Assembly (NCBI RefSeq): GCF_011761565.1 | Contig: NZ_JAASRM010000001.1 | Location: 558,139-622,138, forward strand | DNA: 64,000 nt | From: Rhizomicrobium palustre | GTDB lineage: Bacteria; Pseudomonadota; Alphaproteobacteria; Micropepsales; Micropepsaceae | Reading direction: 5' to 3' | Part shown: piece after piece, positions 17,028-27,991 of the stretch | Layout of the letters: every line of letters begins with the position of its first letter | How positions within the stretch are numbered: the stretch's first letter is position 1 | Notes under the pieces: model-generated | Seen by the model: only the letters and a program-made list of their open reading frames with translations | Told to the model about the DNA's origin: nothing | The model's database searches: none | Made by a program: the position numbers and the translations under genes

Positions 17028-18398
17028 TCAATCGCTGTAGATCGGCAGCCGCAATGTTACATTCAATCCCGGCTTGTTATCGCATACCGTGATCTGCGCG
17101 CCATGAAGCTGTGTCACAGCCGACACAATCGAAAGCCCCAGGCCATTGCCTGCAGAACTGCGGCTGCGCTCCAGGCGGAAGAAACGCTTGAAGATACGCT
17201 CGCGATCTGCCTCTGGGACGCCTGGCCCATTATCGGATACCGAGAGACAAGCCTGGCCTTCGCATAGCTCGAGGCTGATCGTAATGGCCGTCTCGCGAGG
17301 CGTATGCAGGACAGCGTTCTCGAGGAGATTGATCAAGGCTTGGCTCAGAAGCTCGGCGTCCCCCTGCACAACAACATCCGGTGCTACGGCGATCCGAAGC
17401 GACTTTCCTGCTTCGGCAATGGCGTCCTCGAAACTGTCACCGATATCGTTCACCAAGGCGCTGAGCGAAAGCGGTTTGAACCCCGCGCGGCGGCTGCCGC
17501 TTTCGATTTGCGCGATGCGCAGGATCGCGCTGAAGGTGGTAAGCAGCCCATCAACTTCCGCAATCGCCCGTTCGGTGGTTACGCGGAATTCGTCCGGAGT
17601 GGCCGCAGTGGCTTTCGCGTCTTCGAGCTGGTTGCGCAGGCGGCCCAAGGGCGTGCGCAGATCATGCGCGATGTCGCTGGTGACATGACGCAAGCTCTCC
17701 ATCAGCTCGGTAGTGCGGTCGAGCATGCGGTTGAGCGTGGCAGCCAAGCGGTCGAGGTCATCAGGAGCGGCCCGGCGCGGAATGCGCTGGCGGATATCGC
17801 CTTCGATGATCGCTTCCGCAGTGCGGTTGATAGCATCGATGCGCTTGAGAAAACGCGAGGACAGGAAAATTCCACCCGCTACGGCCAGTGTTAGGGAAAC
17901 CAGGATCACCCAGCCGAAGGTGCGCAGAATAAGCGAACCAAAACCACTCACCTTGCCGAAATCGTCGCCGATCATCAGGCAATAGCCCTGCGGCAGCGGC
18001 GTCACCAGCACAGCGAGATTTTCCAGCTGCCCTGCAGGCTCGTCGCCGTCCGGCGGGCCATAGATGGTTTTCCAGCCGGCATCGCATGAGCCGGGCGGCA
18101 AAGCACCGGCCAAACGCCGACCTTGTGCGTCGATCACCGTATAATCCAAGCCGCCCGCAAGCCGGTTGCGTAGCCTCTCGCTGATGGCATGGAGAAGACT
18201 CGGCGCCCCGCCAGAAGCATACTCTCCCGACAGCATATGGGTCTCTGCTTCGATATGGGTGCGGAAATCCGCTTCCAGGCGCGAGACGGCGAGCAAATAG
18301 GTGAGCCCTGCCAGAACGCCCACCGAAACGGTGAAGAGACCGACATAGGCGGCCGAGAGCTTGAAGCTAGCCGACCTAAGCGTCTGTGCGAGGCGCAT
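17028..18398 (-). CDS. OmpR-class sensor histidine kinase
   Basis: The 456-residue kinase has membrane helices at about 16-38 and 160-185 flanking a periplasmic domain of about 120 residues. Next are a HAMP linker, the H-box SDIAHDLRTPLGRLRNQ near 245, the N-box LINLLENAVLHT near 360, and the lid DNGPGVP with GNGLGLSIV. It follows and overlaps the response-regulator gene by 23 bases. The periplasmic domain contains three cysteines (GSCDAGW, GYCLM and another), which could be redox- or metal-sensitive. The nearest downstream operon is the TlpA-DUF4266-DUF3570-ApbE set, a plausible target. Confidence 0.93.
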   Translation of the reverse strand: MRLAQTLRSASFKLSAAYVGLFTVSVGVLAGLTYLLAVSRLEADFRTHIEAETHMLSGEYASGGAPSLLHAISERLRNRLAGGLDYTVIDAQGRRLAGALPPGSCDAGWKTIYGPPDGDEPAGQLENLAVLVTPLPQGYCLMIGDDFGKVSGFGSLILRTFGWVILVSLTLAVAGGIFLSSRFLKRIDAINRTAEAIIEGDIRQRIPRRAAPDDLDRLAATLNRMLDRTTELMESLRHVTSDIAHDLRTPLGRLRNQLEDAKATAATPDEFRVTTERAIAEVDGLLTTFSAILRIAQIESGSRRAGFKPLSLSALVNDIGDSFEDAIAEAGKSLRIAVAPDVVVQGDAELLSQALINLLENAVLHTPRETAITISLELCEGQACLSVSDNGPGVPEADRERIFKRFFRLERSRSSAGNGLGLSIVSAVTQLHGAQITVCDNKPGLNVTLRLPIYSD

Positions 18399-19053
18399 GG
18401 ATCATATATCCCGAACCGCGGACAGTCTGGATCATATCGCTGCCGATGCGGGCGCGCAGGCGGCTGATATGGGTTTCGACAATGTTGGTCTTGGGGTCGA
18501 AGTGATAGCCCCAGACCCCTTCCAACAGCATCGTCCGCGTCACCACCTGATTGGCATGGCGCATGAGATATTCGAGCAAAGTGAACTCTCGCGGCTTGAG
18601 GTCGATGTCCTGTCCACAGCGCTTTACTTCTCGTTTGACGAGATGGACTTCAAGCTCACCAAGCCGCAACACAATCTGCTCCACAGAAACGGCAGGACGG
18701 CGCAACAACGCATTCACCCTCGCCAGGAGCTCGCTGAAGCCGAAAGGCTTGGGCAGATAATCATCGCCGCCCGCATTCAGCCCCAGCACACGATCATCCA
18801 ACTCACCAAGATTGCTTAAGAACAAGACGGGGACGGCGCATTGCTTGGCCCGCAATGCCTTGACGAGGCTAAGCCCATCCAGCCCTGGCAGCATGCGGTC
18901 AACAATCAGCGCGTCATAACGGCAGCGCAAGGCGCGCTCGAGCCCCACATCCCCTCGCGCGGCATGATCGACCGAATGGCCTTCTTTGGTCAGCCCTCGG
19001 ATGACAAAATCGGCAAGGTTCTGTTCGTCTTCGATCAGGAAAATGTCGCTCAT
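18376..19053 (-). CDS. OmpR/PhoB-family response regulator
   Basis: The 225-residue regulator has a receiver with phosphoacceptor Asp in ALIVDRMLPG near residue 52 and Lys in LPKPFG near 102. Its winged-helix domain has LKPREFTLLEYLMRH near 152 and RGSGYMI at the end. It is first in a two-gene unit with the kinase, on the same strand as the TlpA operon. Its binding site was not identified. Confidence 0.94.
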   Translation of the reverse strand: MSDIFLIEDEQNLADFVIRGLTKEGHSVDHAARGDVGLERALRCRYDALIVDRMLPGLDGLSLVKALRAKQCAVPVLFLSNLGELDDRVLGLNAGGDDYLPKPFGFSELLARVNALLRRPAVSVEQIVLRLGELEVHLVKREVKRCGQDIDLKPREFTLLEYLMRHANQVVTRTMLLEGVWGYHFDPKTNIVETHISRLRARIGSDMIQTVRGSGYMIHAPRTDA

Positions 19054-19128
19054 GTATCGATACCCAAATCACGAGGACAATATCATCCACTGGAGACAAG
19101 CTGCCTAGCACGACGCGTCAGACGGGCC

Positions 19129-20673
19129 TCACTCCCACTCGATGGTTCCCGGGGGCTTGGAGGTGATGTCGTAAACGACGCGGTTGATGCCTTTCACCTC
19201 ATTGACGATGCGGGTCGAGACGCGGGCGAGGAAGCTGTGCTCGAAGGGGTAGTAATCCGCCGTCATGCCATCGCTGGAGGTCACAGCGCGCAAGGCGCAG
19301 ACGTGATCGTAGGTGCGGCCATCACCCATCACGCCGACCGTCTTGACGGGGAGCAGCACCGCGAAAGCCTGCCAGATCTTGTCGTAAAGACCGGCTTTGC
19401 GGATTTCTTCGAGATAGATGGTGTCGGCTTTGCGCAAGATTTCGAGCTTCTCGCCCGTGATCTCGCCGGGTAAGCGGATCGCAAGGCCCGGCCCCGGGAA
19501 GGGATGACGGCCGACAAAGCTTTCCGGCAAGCCGAGCTCGCGGCCCAGCGCGCGCACTTCATCCTTGAAGAGTTCGCGCAAGGGCTCGACCAGCTTCATC
19601 TTCATATGCGCCGGAAGACCGCCGACATTGTGATGGCTTTTGATGGTGACCGAGGGACCGCCCGTGGCCGAGACGCTTTCGATCACGTCAGGGTACAACG
19701 TGCCTTGGGCGAGGAACTCGGCGCCGCCGACCTTGGCCGCTTCATAATCGAAGACATCGATAAAGGCCTTGCCGATGATCTTGCGCTTCTTTTCGGGATC
19801 GGAAACGCCCTCCAACTCGCCGAGAAAGAGATCTGCAGCTTCGGCATGGAGCAGCGGGATGTTGTAGTGGTTGCGGAAAAGGTTCACCACCTCGTCCGCC
19901 TCGCCCGCGCGCATCAAGCCTGTATCGACAAAGATGCAGGTGAGCTGATCGCCAATCGCTTCATGGATCAGCACCGCAGCGACAGAGGAATCCACACCAC
20001 CCGAAAGCCCGCAAATCACGCGGCCCGTGCCGACCTGCTCGCGGATGCGGGCGATGGCGCGCTCCTTGAACGCATGCATGTTCCAGGTGGGCTCGATGCC
20101 GGCGATCTTGGTGACGAAGTTCTTCAGGAGCTGACTCCCGCGCGGGGTATGGACCACCTCGGGATGAAACTGCACGCCATAGAAGCGCTTTTCTTCATTT
20201 GCGATGACGGCGTTTGGCGAGTGCTCGGACGACGCCACAACGACAAAGCCCGGCGGAATGGCGACGATCTTATCGCCATGACTCATCCACACCGGCTCGC
20301 GACCGAGATCATCACCCAACCCTTCCAAGAGCGGAGAGGATTTCTGCAACAGGATGTCGGCGCGGCCAAATTCGCGGGCATGACCGCCTTCCACCTTGCC
20401 GCCAAGCTGTTCGCACATCGTCATCTCGCCATAGCAGATGCCGAGCACCGGCACGCCCGCTTCGAACACCGCTTGCGGGGCGCGGGGGCTGCCATCCTCA
20501 TGCACGCTGCACGGGCCGCCCGAGAGAATGATGGCACGCGGCTTTTCCGCCAGCGCGGCATCCGCCTTGTTATAGGGCACGATCTCGCAATAGACGCCCG
20601 CTTCGCGCACGCGCCGTGCGATCAGCTGCGTGACCTGGGAACCAAAGTCGAGGACGAGGACGGGTGCGGACAT
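19129..20673 (-). CDS. guaA: GMP synthase (glutamine-hydrolysing)
   Basis: The 514-residue enzyme makes GMP from XMP, ATP and glutamine. The class I amidotransferase domain has the nucleophile in VLGICYGEM near residue 79 and the His-Glu pair in QFHPEVVHT near 170. The ATP pyrophosphatase domain has the P-loop LSGGVDSS near 225. The dimerisation domain ends in the conserved [11 protein letters not shown]. Length and motifs are complete. It follows an RNA methyltransferase gene by 12 bases and guaB lies upstream, so guaB, the methyltransferase and guaA probably share a transcript. Confidence 0.97.
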   Translation of the reverse strand: MSAPVLVLDFGSQVTQLIARRVREAGVYCEIVPYNKADAALAEKPRAIILSGGPCSVHEDGSPRAPQAVFEAGVPVLGICYGEMTMCEQLGGKVEGGHAREFGRADILLQKSSPLLEGLGDDLGREPVWMSHGDKIVAIPPGFVVVASSEHSPNAVIANEEKRFYGVQFHPEVVHTPRGSQLLKNFVTKIAGIEPTWNMHAFKERAIARIREQVGTGRVICGLSGGVDSSVAAVLIHEAIGDQLTCIFVDTGLMRAGEADEVVNLFRNHYNIPLLHAEAADLFLGELEGVSDPEKKRKIIGKAFIDVFDYEAAKVGGAEFLAQGTLYPDVIESVSATGGPSVTIKSHHNVGGLPAHMKMKLVEPLRELFKDEVRALGRELGLPESFVGRHPFPGPGLAIRLPGEITGEKLEILRKADTIYLEEIRKAGLYDKIWQAFAVLLPVKTVGVMGDGRTYDHVCALRAVTSSDGMTADYYPFEHSFLARVSTRIVNEVKGINRVVYDITSKPPGTIEWE

Positions 20674-20685
20674 GAGCGTTCTCTT

Positions 20686-21870
20686 TCAGGCGTGGTTCAA
20701 AACAGCGGTGAAGAAGCCATCGGTTTGGGACCGATGCGGCGTGGCGTGGAAGAAGGGCGTTGCCGTGAAGGCCGGATGCGCGGCGAGGAAGCGCGCGATC
20801 TGCTCTTCATTTTCGCGCGGCAGCACCGAGCAGGTGGCGTAAACGAGCTTGCCGCCCGGCTTCACGAAGCTCGCGGCCTTTACGAGCAGCTCGGCTTGCA
20901 GCGCTGCTAGCTCGGCAAGGCGTTCGAGCGTTAAGCGGACGCGCAGCTCGGGCTGACGGCGCCAGGTTCCGGTGCCGCTGCAGGGCGCATCGAGCAACAC
21001 GACATCGAAAAGGCCGGACGGCTTGTTGGTGCTGGTCTTGGCGATAGTGACACCTGCCCGCTCGGCGCGGGGCGGCAGCATGGCGAGACGCGCGGCGGAG
21101 ATATCATGGGCGATGATCTCGCCCTTGTTCTGCATCAGAGCTGCGAGCGAGAGAGTCTTGCCGCCACCGCCCGCGGCATAATCCAGCACGCGCTGGCCGG
21201 GTTTGACGGCGCAAAGCTCGGCGCAGACTTGCGCGGCTTCATCCTGAAATTCGAAATGGCCTTCGAGAAAGAGCTTTGACGCGGAAAGTTTTGCGGTGGT
21301 CGCGCCGGATAAGCGCAGGCCGGAAGGTGAGCGCGGCGTGGGCTGGGCTTCGAAGCCCTCTTCGGCCAAAGCGGCGGCGAGGTTTTCGCGGCTTGTCTTC
21401 AGCGTGTTGGCGCGGATGTCGATGGAGGCGCGAGCCCCCATCGCCGACATTTCGGCAAGGAGGCTTTCACCGAATGCGGCGGTGAGTTCCGGCTCCAGCC
21501 ATGCGGGGAATTCGCCCTGCACATGCTTGGGCGCATCGCCAGGCGTGGCACCAATGGCGGCAAGCTCGCCCGCATCGAGGGCTTCCGGTGCATATTGGCC
21601 GCCGGTGAAGAGCGCCGCAGGATCGGCCCCTTCGGCCAGCAGCGAGGCGAGCACCAAGCGGCGCGGCCAGCTACTCTGCATACGGAAGGAATAGGAATAA
21701 TAATGGCGCAGCACGTCGTAGACGCGCTCGGCCACTGCCGCGCGATCCTTCGAACCCGCATAACGGCGGGCGCGAAAGAAATCGCGCAAGGCTTTATCCG
21801 CGGGTTCCGCCGTCTGTTCGAGGGCGGCGAGCACCTCGATGGCGGCTTGAAGGCGCGCGGCTGGTGTCAA
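20686..21870 (-). CDS. RsmB/NOP-family rRNA (cytosine-5) methyltransferase
   Basis: The 394-residue protein has an N-terminal RNA-binding region without a NusB domain and a Rossmann methyltransferase domain. It shows the SAM motif VLDYAAGGGGKTLS near 240, DVVLLDAPCSGTGTWRR with the first Cys near 297, and the catalytic TCS motif LVYATCSVLPRE near 347. These are the two cysteines of the m5C family. The predicted start is a TTG directly after the guaB stop, so translation is coupled. The exact modified nucleotide is not shown by the sequence. Confidence 0.9.
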   Translation of the reverse strand: MTPAARLQAAIEVLAALEQTAEPADKALRDFFRARRYAGSKDRAAVAERVYDVLRHYYSYSFRMQSSWPRRLVLASLLAEGADPAALFTGGQYAPEALDAGELAAIGATPGDAPKHVQGEFPAWLEPELTAAFGESLLAEMSAMGARASIDIRANTLKTSRENLAAALAEEGFEAQPTPRSPSGLRLSGATTAKLSASKLFLEGHFEFQDEAAQVCAELCAVKPGQRVLDYAAGGGGKTLSLAALMQNKGEIIAHDISAARLAMLPPRAERAGVTIAKTSTNKPSGLFDVVLLDAPCSGTGTWRRQPELRVRLTLERLAELAALQAELLVKAASFVKPGGKLVYATCSVLPRENEEQIARFLAAHPAFTATPFFHATPHRSQTDGFFTAVLNHA

Positions 21871-23778
<1,908 letters not shown>

Positions 23779-23920
23779 TTACATGGGTGGCGCGCCGCGC
23801 GCTTTCAAGCCTGCTTAACCATTTTGGCGAACCAAGGATTTACCACCCGCCCTGTAGCTTGGGCCATCAGCCGCCCGAAGAAGCGGCCCGCATCGCAGAA
23901 GCGGCGGCGGAGCGTAGCGT

Positions 23921-24052
23921 ATGGTACCGGGGATGGCTGGGTTCGGGTTTCTGATCTTCTTCGCATCGATGGCGTATCTGATCGCCGGCAAATGGGGCGT
24001 TCTCATCGCCGTAATGCTGTTCGCTGCCAGCACGCTTGGCAAGCTGGCGTGA
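23921..24052 (+). CDS. Small hydrophobic membrane protein (43 residues)
   Basis: The predicted peptide starts MVPGMAGFGFLIFFASMAYL, has one Lys-Trp turn (GKWG) and a second hydrophobic helix ending TLGKLA, so it would be a two-helix inner-membrane hairpin. GGAG lies 8 bases before the ATG. No family is recognised. It sits at the boundary between the GC-rich guaB region and the AT-richer DUF4062 gene. Its small size leaves real doubt. Confidence 0.4.
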   Translation: MVPGMAGFGFLIFFASMAYLIAGKWGVLIAVMLFAASTLGKLA

Positions 24053-24137
24053 GGGGGATCTTGAAACTCTTCTGAATACTCAGGAAGCGAAATATACTTT
24101 CGGTTGATTCCCGTAATTGATCGACCGAGTTCTTTAT

Positions 24138-25148
24138 ATGAATAAAAGATATCAGGTATTCGTAAGCTCGACTTATGCAGACCTTAAAGATGAGCGTCAC
24201 AAAGTCATCCAGACGCTCATGGAGATGGATTGCATTCCCGCCGGAATGGAGCTGTTTCCAGCTTCAGATGATGAACAATGGGATTTCATCAAAAAGGTTA
24301 TCGATGATTGCGATTATTATGTTCTAATCCTCGGCGGGCGATATGGCTCGATTTCCGCAAGCGGCATGAGCTTCACGGAGCGAGAATTTGACTATGCAGT
24401 TTCGAAGCCTCTAAAAATTCTCGCGTTTGTTCATGGCTCGCCCGAAAAACTGAGCATAGAACACTCAGAGCTTGGCGAAGATTTGCGCCATAGACTTAGC
24501 GAATTTCGAAAAAAGGTCTGCAGTAATCGCCTAGTCAAATTCTGGAATTCCGCTTCCGAATTGCCGGGCTTAGTTGCCCTAGCCCTCACAAAAATGATTA
24601 AGACCTATCCGGCCGAAGGTTGGGTACGTGCAAATCAGATCGCTACGAGCGCAGCCCTTAGCGACATCAACGCTCTAGCCAAGGAAAACCGCTTTTTAAA
24701 AGGCGAAATCAAAGCCCTTGAAGACAGGATAGACGCACAAATCAAAAAGAACGAAGCCGCCACGGAGCGCTTGGCAGATATGGATGAAGCGTTCGATTTC
24801 GTTTTGTATTCAGAGGGTGACGAATACGAAGTGTCCGAGAACTGGTCGAACTTATTCAGGATAATCGCACCGCGCATAGCGGAAAATGCATGGGAATCAT
24901 GGTTGCGGAAGCAACTGTGTTCAAACCTTGCAGCAGGACAATTCGGGACATTCTACTTACCTGACGAAACGTTTGATACTATTCGAGCACAGTTCACAGC
25001 TTATGGATTTATCGAAACTAGATATTGGGATAGCGAGAAAGATCGATTGTGGGGGCTCACCGAAGCAGGTGACAGAGCCATGCTTAACGCAATGACCGTC
25101 AAATCGACAAAGAAACCCAAATTGCAGACAAAGAAACGCTCAAAGTAA
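24138..25148 (+). CDS. DUF4062-domain protein, possible defence gene
   Basis: The 336-residue protein starts [20 protein letters not shown], the hallmark of DUF4062, which runs to about residue 95 ([34 protein letters not shown]). A linker follows, a coiled coil at about 185-225, and a C-terminal part resembling a small winged helix. DUF4062 is a TIR/SEFIR-like fold found in NTPase and effector proteins, often in accessory or defence contexts. The codon usage is visibly more AT-rich than all neighbours, with an AT-rich promoter region, and a large inverted repeat follows. These suggest recent acquisition. ATG 24138 is preferred to TTG 24117. Activity is not known. Confidence 0.85.
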   Translation: MNKRYQVFVSSTYADLKDERHKVIQTLMEMDCIPAGMELFPASDDEQWDFIKKVIDDCDYYVLILGGRYGSISASGMSFTEREFDYAVSKPLKILAFVHGSPEKLSIEHSELGEDLRHRLSEFRKKVCSNRLVKFWNSASELPGLVALALTKMIKTYPAEGWVRANQIATSAALSDINALAKENRFLKGEIKALEDRIDAQIKKNEAATERLADMDEAFDFVLYSEGDEYEVSENWSNLFRIIAPRIAENAWESWLRKQLCSNLAAGQFGTFYLPDETFDTIRAQFTAYGFIETRYWDSEKDRLWGLTEAGDRAMLNAMTVKSTKKPKLQTKKRSK

Positions 25149-25206
25149 CCCCAGCCCGATAAACCGCCGTGTGCGGTGCGCTGAAGTGACGGATTTTGTC
25201 ACCCTC

Positions 25207-25372
25207 TAACCCTCCCCTTGAGGGAGGGTCGAAATTATTGCCGCGCAGCGGCGGGAATTTCGGGGAGGGGTTAGTCGCTGCAGAGACGGCGTGTCACGCT
25301 GATAGCGCCTCGACATACCCCTCCCCGAAAAATGCTTTCGCATTTTTCGACCCTCCCTCAAGGGGAGGGTTA
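25207..25372. repeat. Dispersed nested inverted repeat, copy 1
   Basis: The outer arms are TAACCCTCCCCTTGAGGGAG at the left and its complement CTCCCTCAAGGGGAGGGTTA at the right. Inner arms are TTCGGGGAGGGGTTAG (25258-25273) and ACCCCTCCCCGAA (25317-25329). Each outer arm is itself a small palindrome around TTGA/TCAA. A second copy with the same order lies at 36158-36320. No coding capacity is seen. It resembles non-autonomous palindromic elements common in alphaproteobacteria. Confidence 0.85.
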
Positions 25373-25382
25373 AAGGCTGATC

Positions 25383-25541
25383 TCAAAACCCATGCAGCAC
25401 GGCCACCAGCACCACGACCGCTAAGATCATTCCCAGCATCACCATGCCGAAGCAGCCGCCGAGGATGCTGGTGATGAGGCGGAAGATGCCGCCGATGAAG
25501 GCGGCGATGAGGGCGAAGAAGGCCGTGATGATGCCGAACAT
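25383..25541 (-). CDS. Small hydrophobic membrane protein (52 residues)
   Basis: The peptide starts MFGIITAFFALIAAFIGGIF, continues RLITSILGGCFGMVM and ends with a second helix and HGF. It would span the membrane twice. AGGAG is placed 6 bases before the ATG, an ideal ribosome binding site, which makes this a real gene despite its size. I do not recognise a named family. It lies between the inverted repeat and the AMP-forming ligase gene, on the opposite strand to both neighbours. Confidence 0.7.
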   Translation of the reverse strand: MFGIITAFFALIAAFIGGIFRLITSILGGCFGMVMLGMILAVVVLVAVLHGF

Positions 25542-25810
25542 GGCTGCTCCTGAAAGCTGGCCTTCAGCTTAGCAAACCCGTTGGCCCGCGCGCACTAGCG
25601 CTGAGCTATGCATTTGGTGCAAAATCAGCGGAGATGGAACGCAGGGCTCGCACGGGGGCGGCCCCGGCTCGGTCCCCACCCATTTCACAATCCGGGGAGC
25701 GCTGTTCGTCTTCTGTAGGGCGGGCCTTCATATGCGTTGAGCCCCTCGCCTTCTCAACACCCGGCCCGAACCCTAAGCTTGAGACGCTGGTGCAATGGGG
25801 GCGGGCGGCT

Positions 25811-27223
25811 ATGGCAGAAGCAATCAGTCTTGATGATTTTCGCGGAGATACCGGCGTGGAAGCCCGCCGCGCGGCGCATCTGAAACATTTATATGCGCTT
25901 TTGCCGGAGATGATCCAGCGCATGTATTGGCCTCGCGGCGAGCTGGACCTGCATCGCACCCAGGCCTTTCGTGACATGCTCGCCCATGCCAAGACCCATT
26001 CGCCCTGGTGGAAGGACCGGCTTGCCCATATTGACGCCGAGACCGCGACCCTTGACGACCTGAAACGCATTCCGGTGATGACCAAGAACGATCTGATGGA
26101 GAATTGGGACTCCATCCTTACCATCCCCGGAGCCAGCCGCGCCGAGGCGGAGGCCGCGCTTCGCACCCATCGTGACCAATTCTATATCTGGGAGGACCAT
26201 GTTCTGATGTCCTCCGGCGGGACCGGCGGGCGGCCCGGCATCTTTGTCTATGATTTCGATTCCCTGGCGCGGCTTTGGGCGAGCATGGCGCGCGGCTTCT
26301 TCGCCTCTATGCTGCCGCTCGCCCAACAGGGCATCTCTATTCCCGATGGGGTGAAGGTGGTGTCGGTCGGCGGCGAGGCCTCCAATCATGGCTCGTTCAT
26401 TCTGGGGCGGATTTTCTCCAATCCCAAAAATCCCACCACGCTCTTATCGGGCTGGCGCTCGCTGCCGGATAATCTCGATAAGCTGAACGCGCTGCAGCCG
26501 CATTTCGTCTTCGCCTATCCAAGCCTGGTGGCCGAGCTGGCGGAAGCCCAGCGGCATGGGCGGATCAACATCGCCCCGCGCGCCTTCTATTTCGGCGGCG
26601 AACAGCTTCATCCCGGCATCGCGGCGCTGGCGCAAGAGACCTGGCCCGAGGCCGATATCCTGACCTGCTGGGGCACGACCGAAGGCGGCGGGACCTTTGC
26701 CTGCCGCTTTGGCGGCTATCATGTCTGCGAGGATCTGGTCGCCATCGAGCCAGTGAACGCGGCGGGTGAACCAGTGGCGCCAGGTGAGCTTTCGGCGGGC
26801 ATCTATTTCAGCAATTTCTACAACAAGGCGCTGCCGATCCTGCGCTATCAGATCGACGACGTGTTCGAATTCGCCACCGAGCCCTGCCCTTGCGGGTCTG
26901 TGCATGCCAAGGTGGTGCAGGTGCATGGGCGCACCGCCGACCGCTTCGTCTATAAGGATGTCGCGATACTGCCCGCGACGCTCGAGCTTTCGGTGCTGGA
27001 GCAGCCCGATATCCTGGAATACCAATTCCGCCAGACCGAAAACGGCGCCCATCTTCTCTATCGCGCCGACAGACCCGTCGACGAAGCGCGGCTGCTGCGC
27101 CGCATGGAAGAGGCCTTGCGCGGTTATGGCCTTGAAGCCCCCGAGGTCTCTGTGGAGAAAATCGACACCCTCGCCCGCAGTGCCGCCGGCAAGCTGAAAC
27201 ATTACCTGCCGCTGGCGCGGTGA
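25811..27223 (+). CDS. Phenylacetate-CoA-ligase-like AMP-forming enzyme
   Basis: The 470-residue protein belongs to the PaaK-type adenylate-forming group. It has the nucleotide loop SSGGTGGRPGIF near 135, the A5 block CWGTTEGGGTF near 288 (normally YGTTE), RYQIDDVFEF near 345, and a short C-terminal lid domain. Such enzymes activate an acid to its CoA thioester via an adenylate. ATG 25811 is chosen because the upstream 60 codons are out of family. There are no phenylacetate genes nearby; the acetyltransferase and YbaK follow. The substrate is unknown. Confidence 0.85.
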   Translation: MAEAISLDDFRGDTGVEARRAAHLKHLYALLPEMIQRMYWPRGELDLHRTQAFRDMLAHAKTHSPWWKDRLAHIDAETATLDDLKRIPVMTKNDLMENWDSILTIPGASRAEAEAALRTHRDQFYIWEDHVLMSSGGTGGRPGIFVYDFDSLARLWASMARGFFASMLPLAQQGISIPDGVKVVSVGGEASNHGSFILGRIFSNPKNPTTLLSGWRSLPDNLDKLNALQPHFVFAYPSLVAELAEAQRHGRINIAPRAFYFGGEQLHPGIAALAQETWPEADILTCWGTTEGGGTFACRFGGYHVCEDLVAIEPVNAAGEPVAPGELSAGIYFSNFYNKALPILRYQIDDVFEFATEPCPCGSVHAKVVQVHGRTADRFVYKDVAILPATLELSVLEQPDILEYQFRQTENGAHLLYRADRPVDEARLLRRMEEALRGYGLEAPEVSVEKIDTLARSAAGKLKHYLPLAR

Positions 27224-27240
27224 AAAGAGTCAGCAAATTT

Positions 27241-27383
27241 GTCATCCCGGCCAAGCGTTCTCTGCGAGAGCAGAGGGCGCGCGGAGCCGGGACCTACTCC
27301 AACATTGTTCAGATTTCCTAGTGGGTCCCGGCTTGCGCCCAAGTGCAAGACGACGCGATCTTTGCGGGCGCGTCCGGGATGAC
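27241..27383. repeat. GTCATCCCGG-type dispersed inverted repeat
   Basis: The element opens with GTCATCCCGG and closes with CCGGGATGAC, its exact complement. Inner arms GAGCCGGGACC and GGTCCCGGCTT also pair. It occupies the gap between the ligase and the acetyltransferase genes. This layout matches intergenic repeats that are common in alphaproteobacterial genomes. It is probably transcribed and structured, but no function is visible. Confidence 0.8.
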
Positions 27384-27430
27384 AGGCAGATTGTAAAGTG
27401 CTCTGTTGCTGGCTCATGCAGGAGTCGGCG

Positions 27431-27991
27431 ATGAAGACCGAAGAAGAGAAGATGCTGGCGGGCGAGCCCTTTGATGCGCATGGGCCCGAGCTGATCGCGG
27501 TACGCAAGAAGGTCAAGAAGATCCTGCACCGGCTGAACGTGACCGAATATCATTCGGACAATATGCAGGCGGTCATCAACGAGCTTTGCCCGAACTCCGC
27601 CAAGGATCTTTACCTCGAGCCGCCGTTCCACTGCGATTATGGCGTCTATATCAAGGCCGGCGAGCATGTCTTTGTGAATTTCGGCTGCGTCTTCCTGGAC
27701 GGCGGCACCATCACCATCGGGGCGCACACGCTGATCGCGCCGGGCGTGCACATCTACACGGCTCGCCACCCCTTGGGCGTGGAGGAACGCGCGCAATGGG
27801 AAGACGTGGCCCCCGTGGTGATCGGCGAGCGCTGCTGGATCGGCGGCCATGTCACCATCTGCCCCGGCGTGACGATTGGCGATCGCAGCGTGATCGGCGC
27901 GGGCGCGGTGGTGACCAAGGACATCCCGCCGGACAGCCTGGCGGTGGGCAACCCTGCCGTGGTGGTCAAGAAGCTCAATGGAGCCAAGTAA
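27431..27991 (+). CDS. Hexapeptide-repeat O-acetyltransferase (maltose/galactoside type)
   Basis: The 186-residue enzyme has a Mac-domain-like N-terminus (EEEKMLAGEPFDAHGPELI) and a left-handed beta-helix of hexapeptide repeats, with the catalytic His in YTARHPLG near 112 and the final block GAGAVVTKDIPPDSLAVGNP. It transfers acetyl from acetyl-CoA to a sugar hydroxyl; the physiological sugar is uncertain for this family. CAGGAG before ATG 27431 decides that start. The stop overlaps the ybaK start by one base. Confidence 0.92.
   Translation: MKTEEEKMLAGEPFDAHGPELIAVRKKVKKILHRLNVTEYHSDNMQAVINELCPNSAKDLYLEPPFHCDYGVYIKAGEHVFVNFGCVFLDGGTITIGAHTLIAPGVHIYTARHPLGVEERAQWEDVAPVVIGERCWIGGHVTICPGVTIGDRSVIGAGAVVTKDIPPDSLAVGNPAVVVKKLNGAK

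Noticed and set aside
25207..25372. Repeats considered as a CRISPR array
   Set aside because: Only nested inverted arms are present, with no regular direct repeats, spacers or cas genes anywhere in the window.
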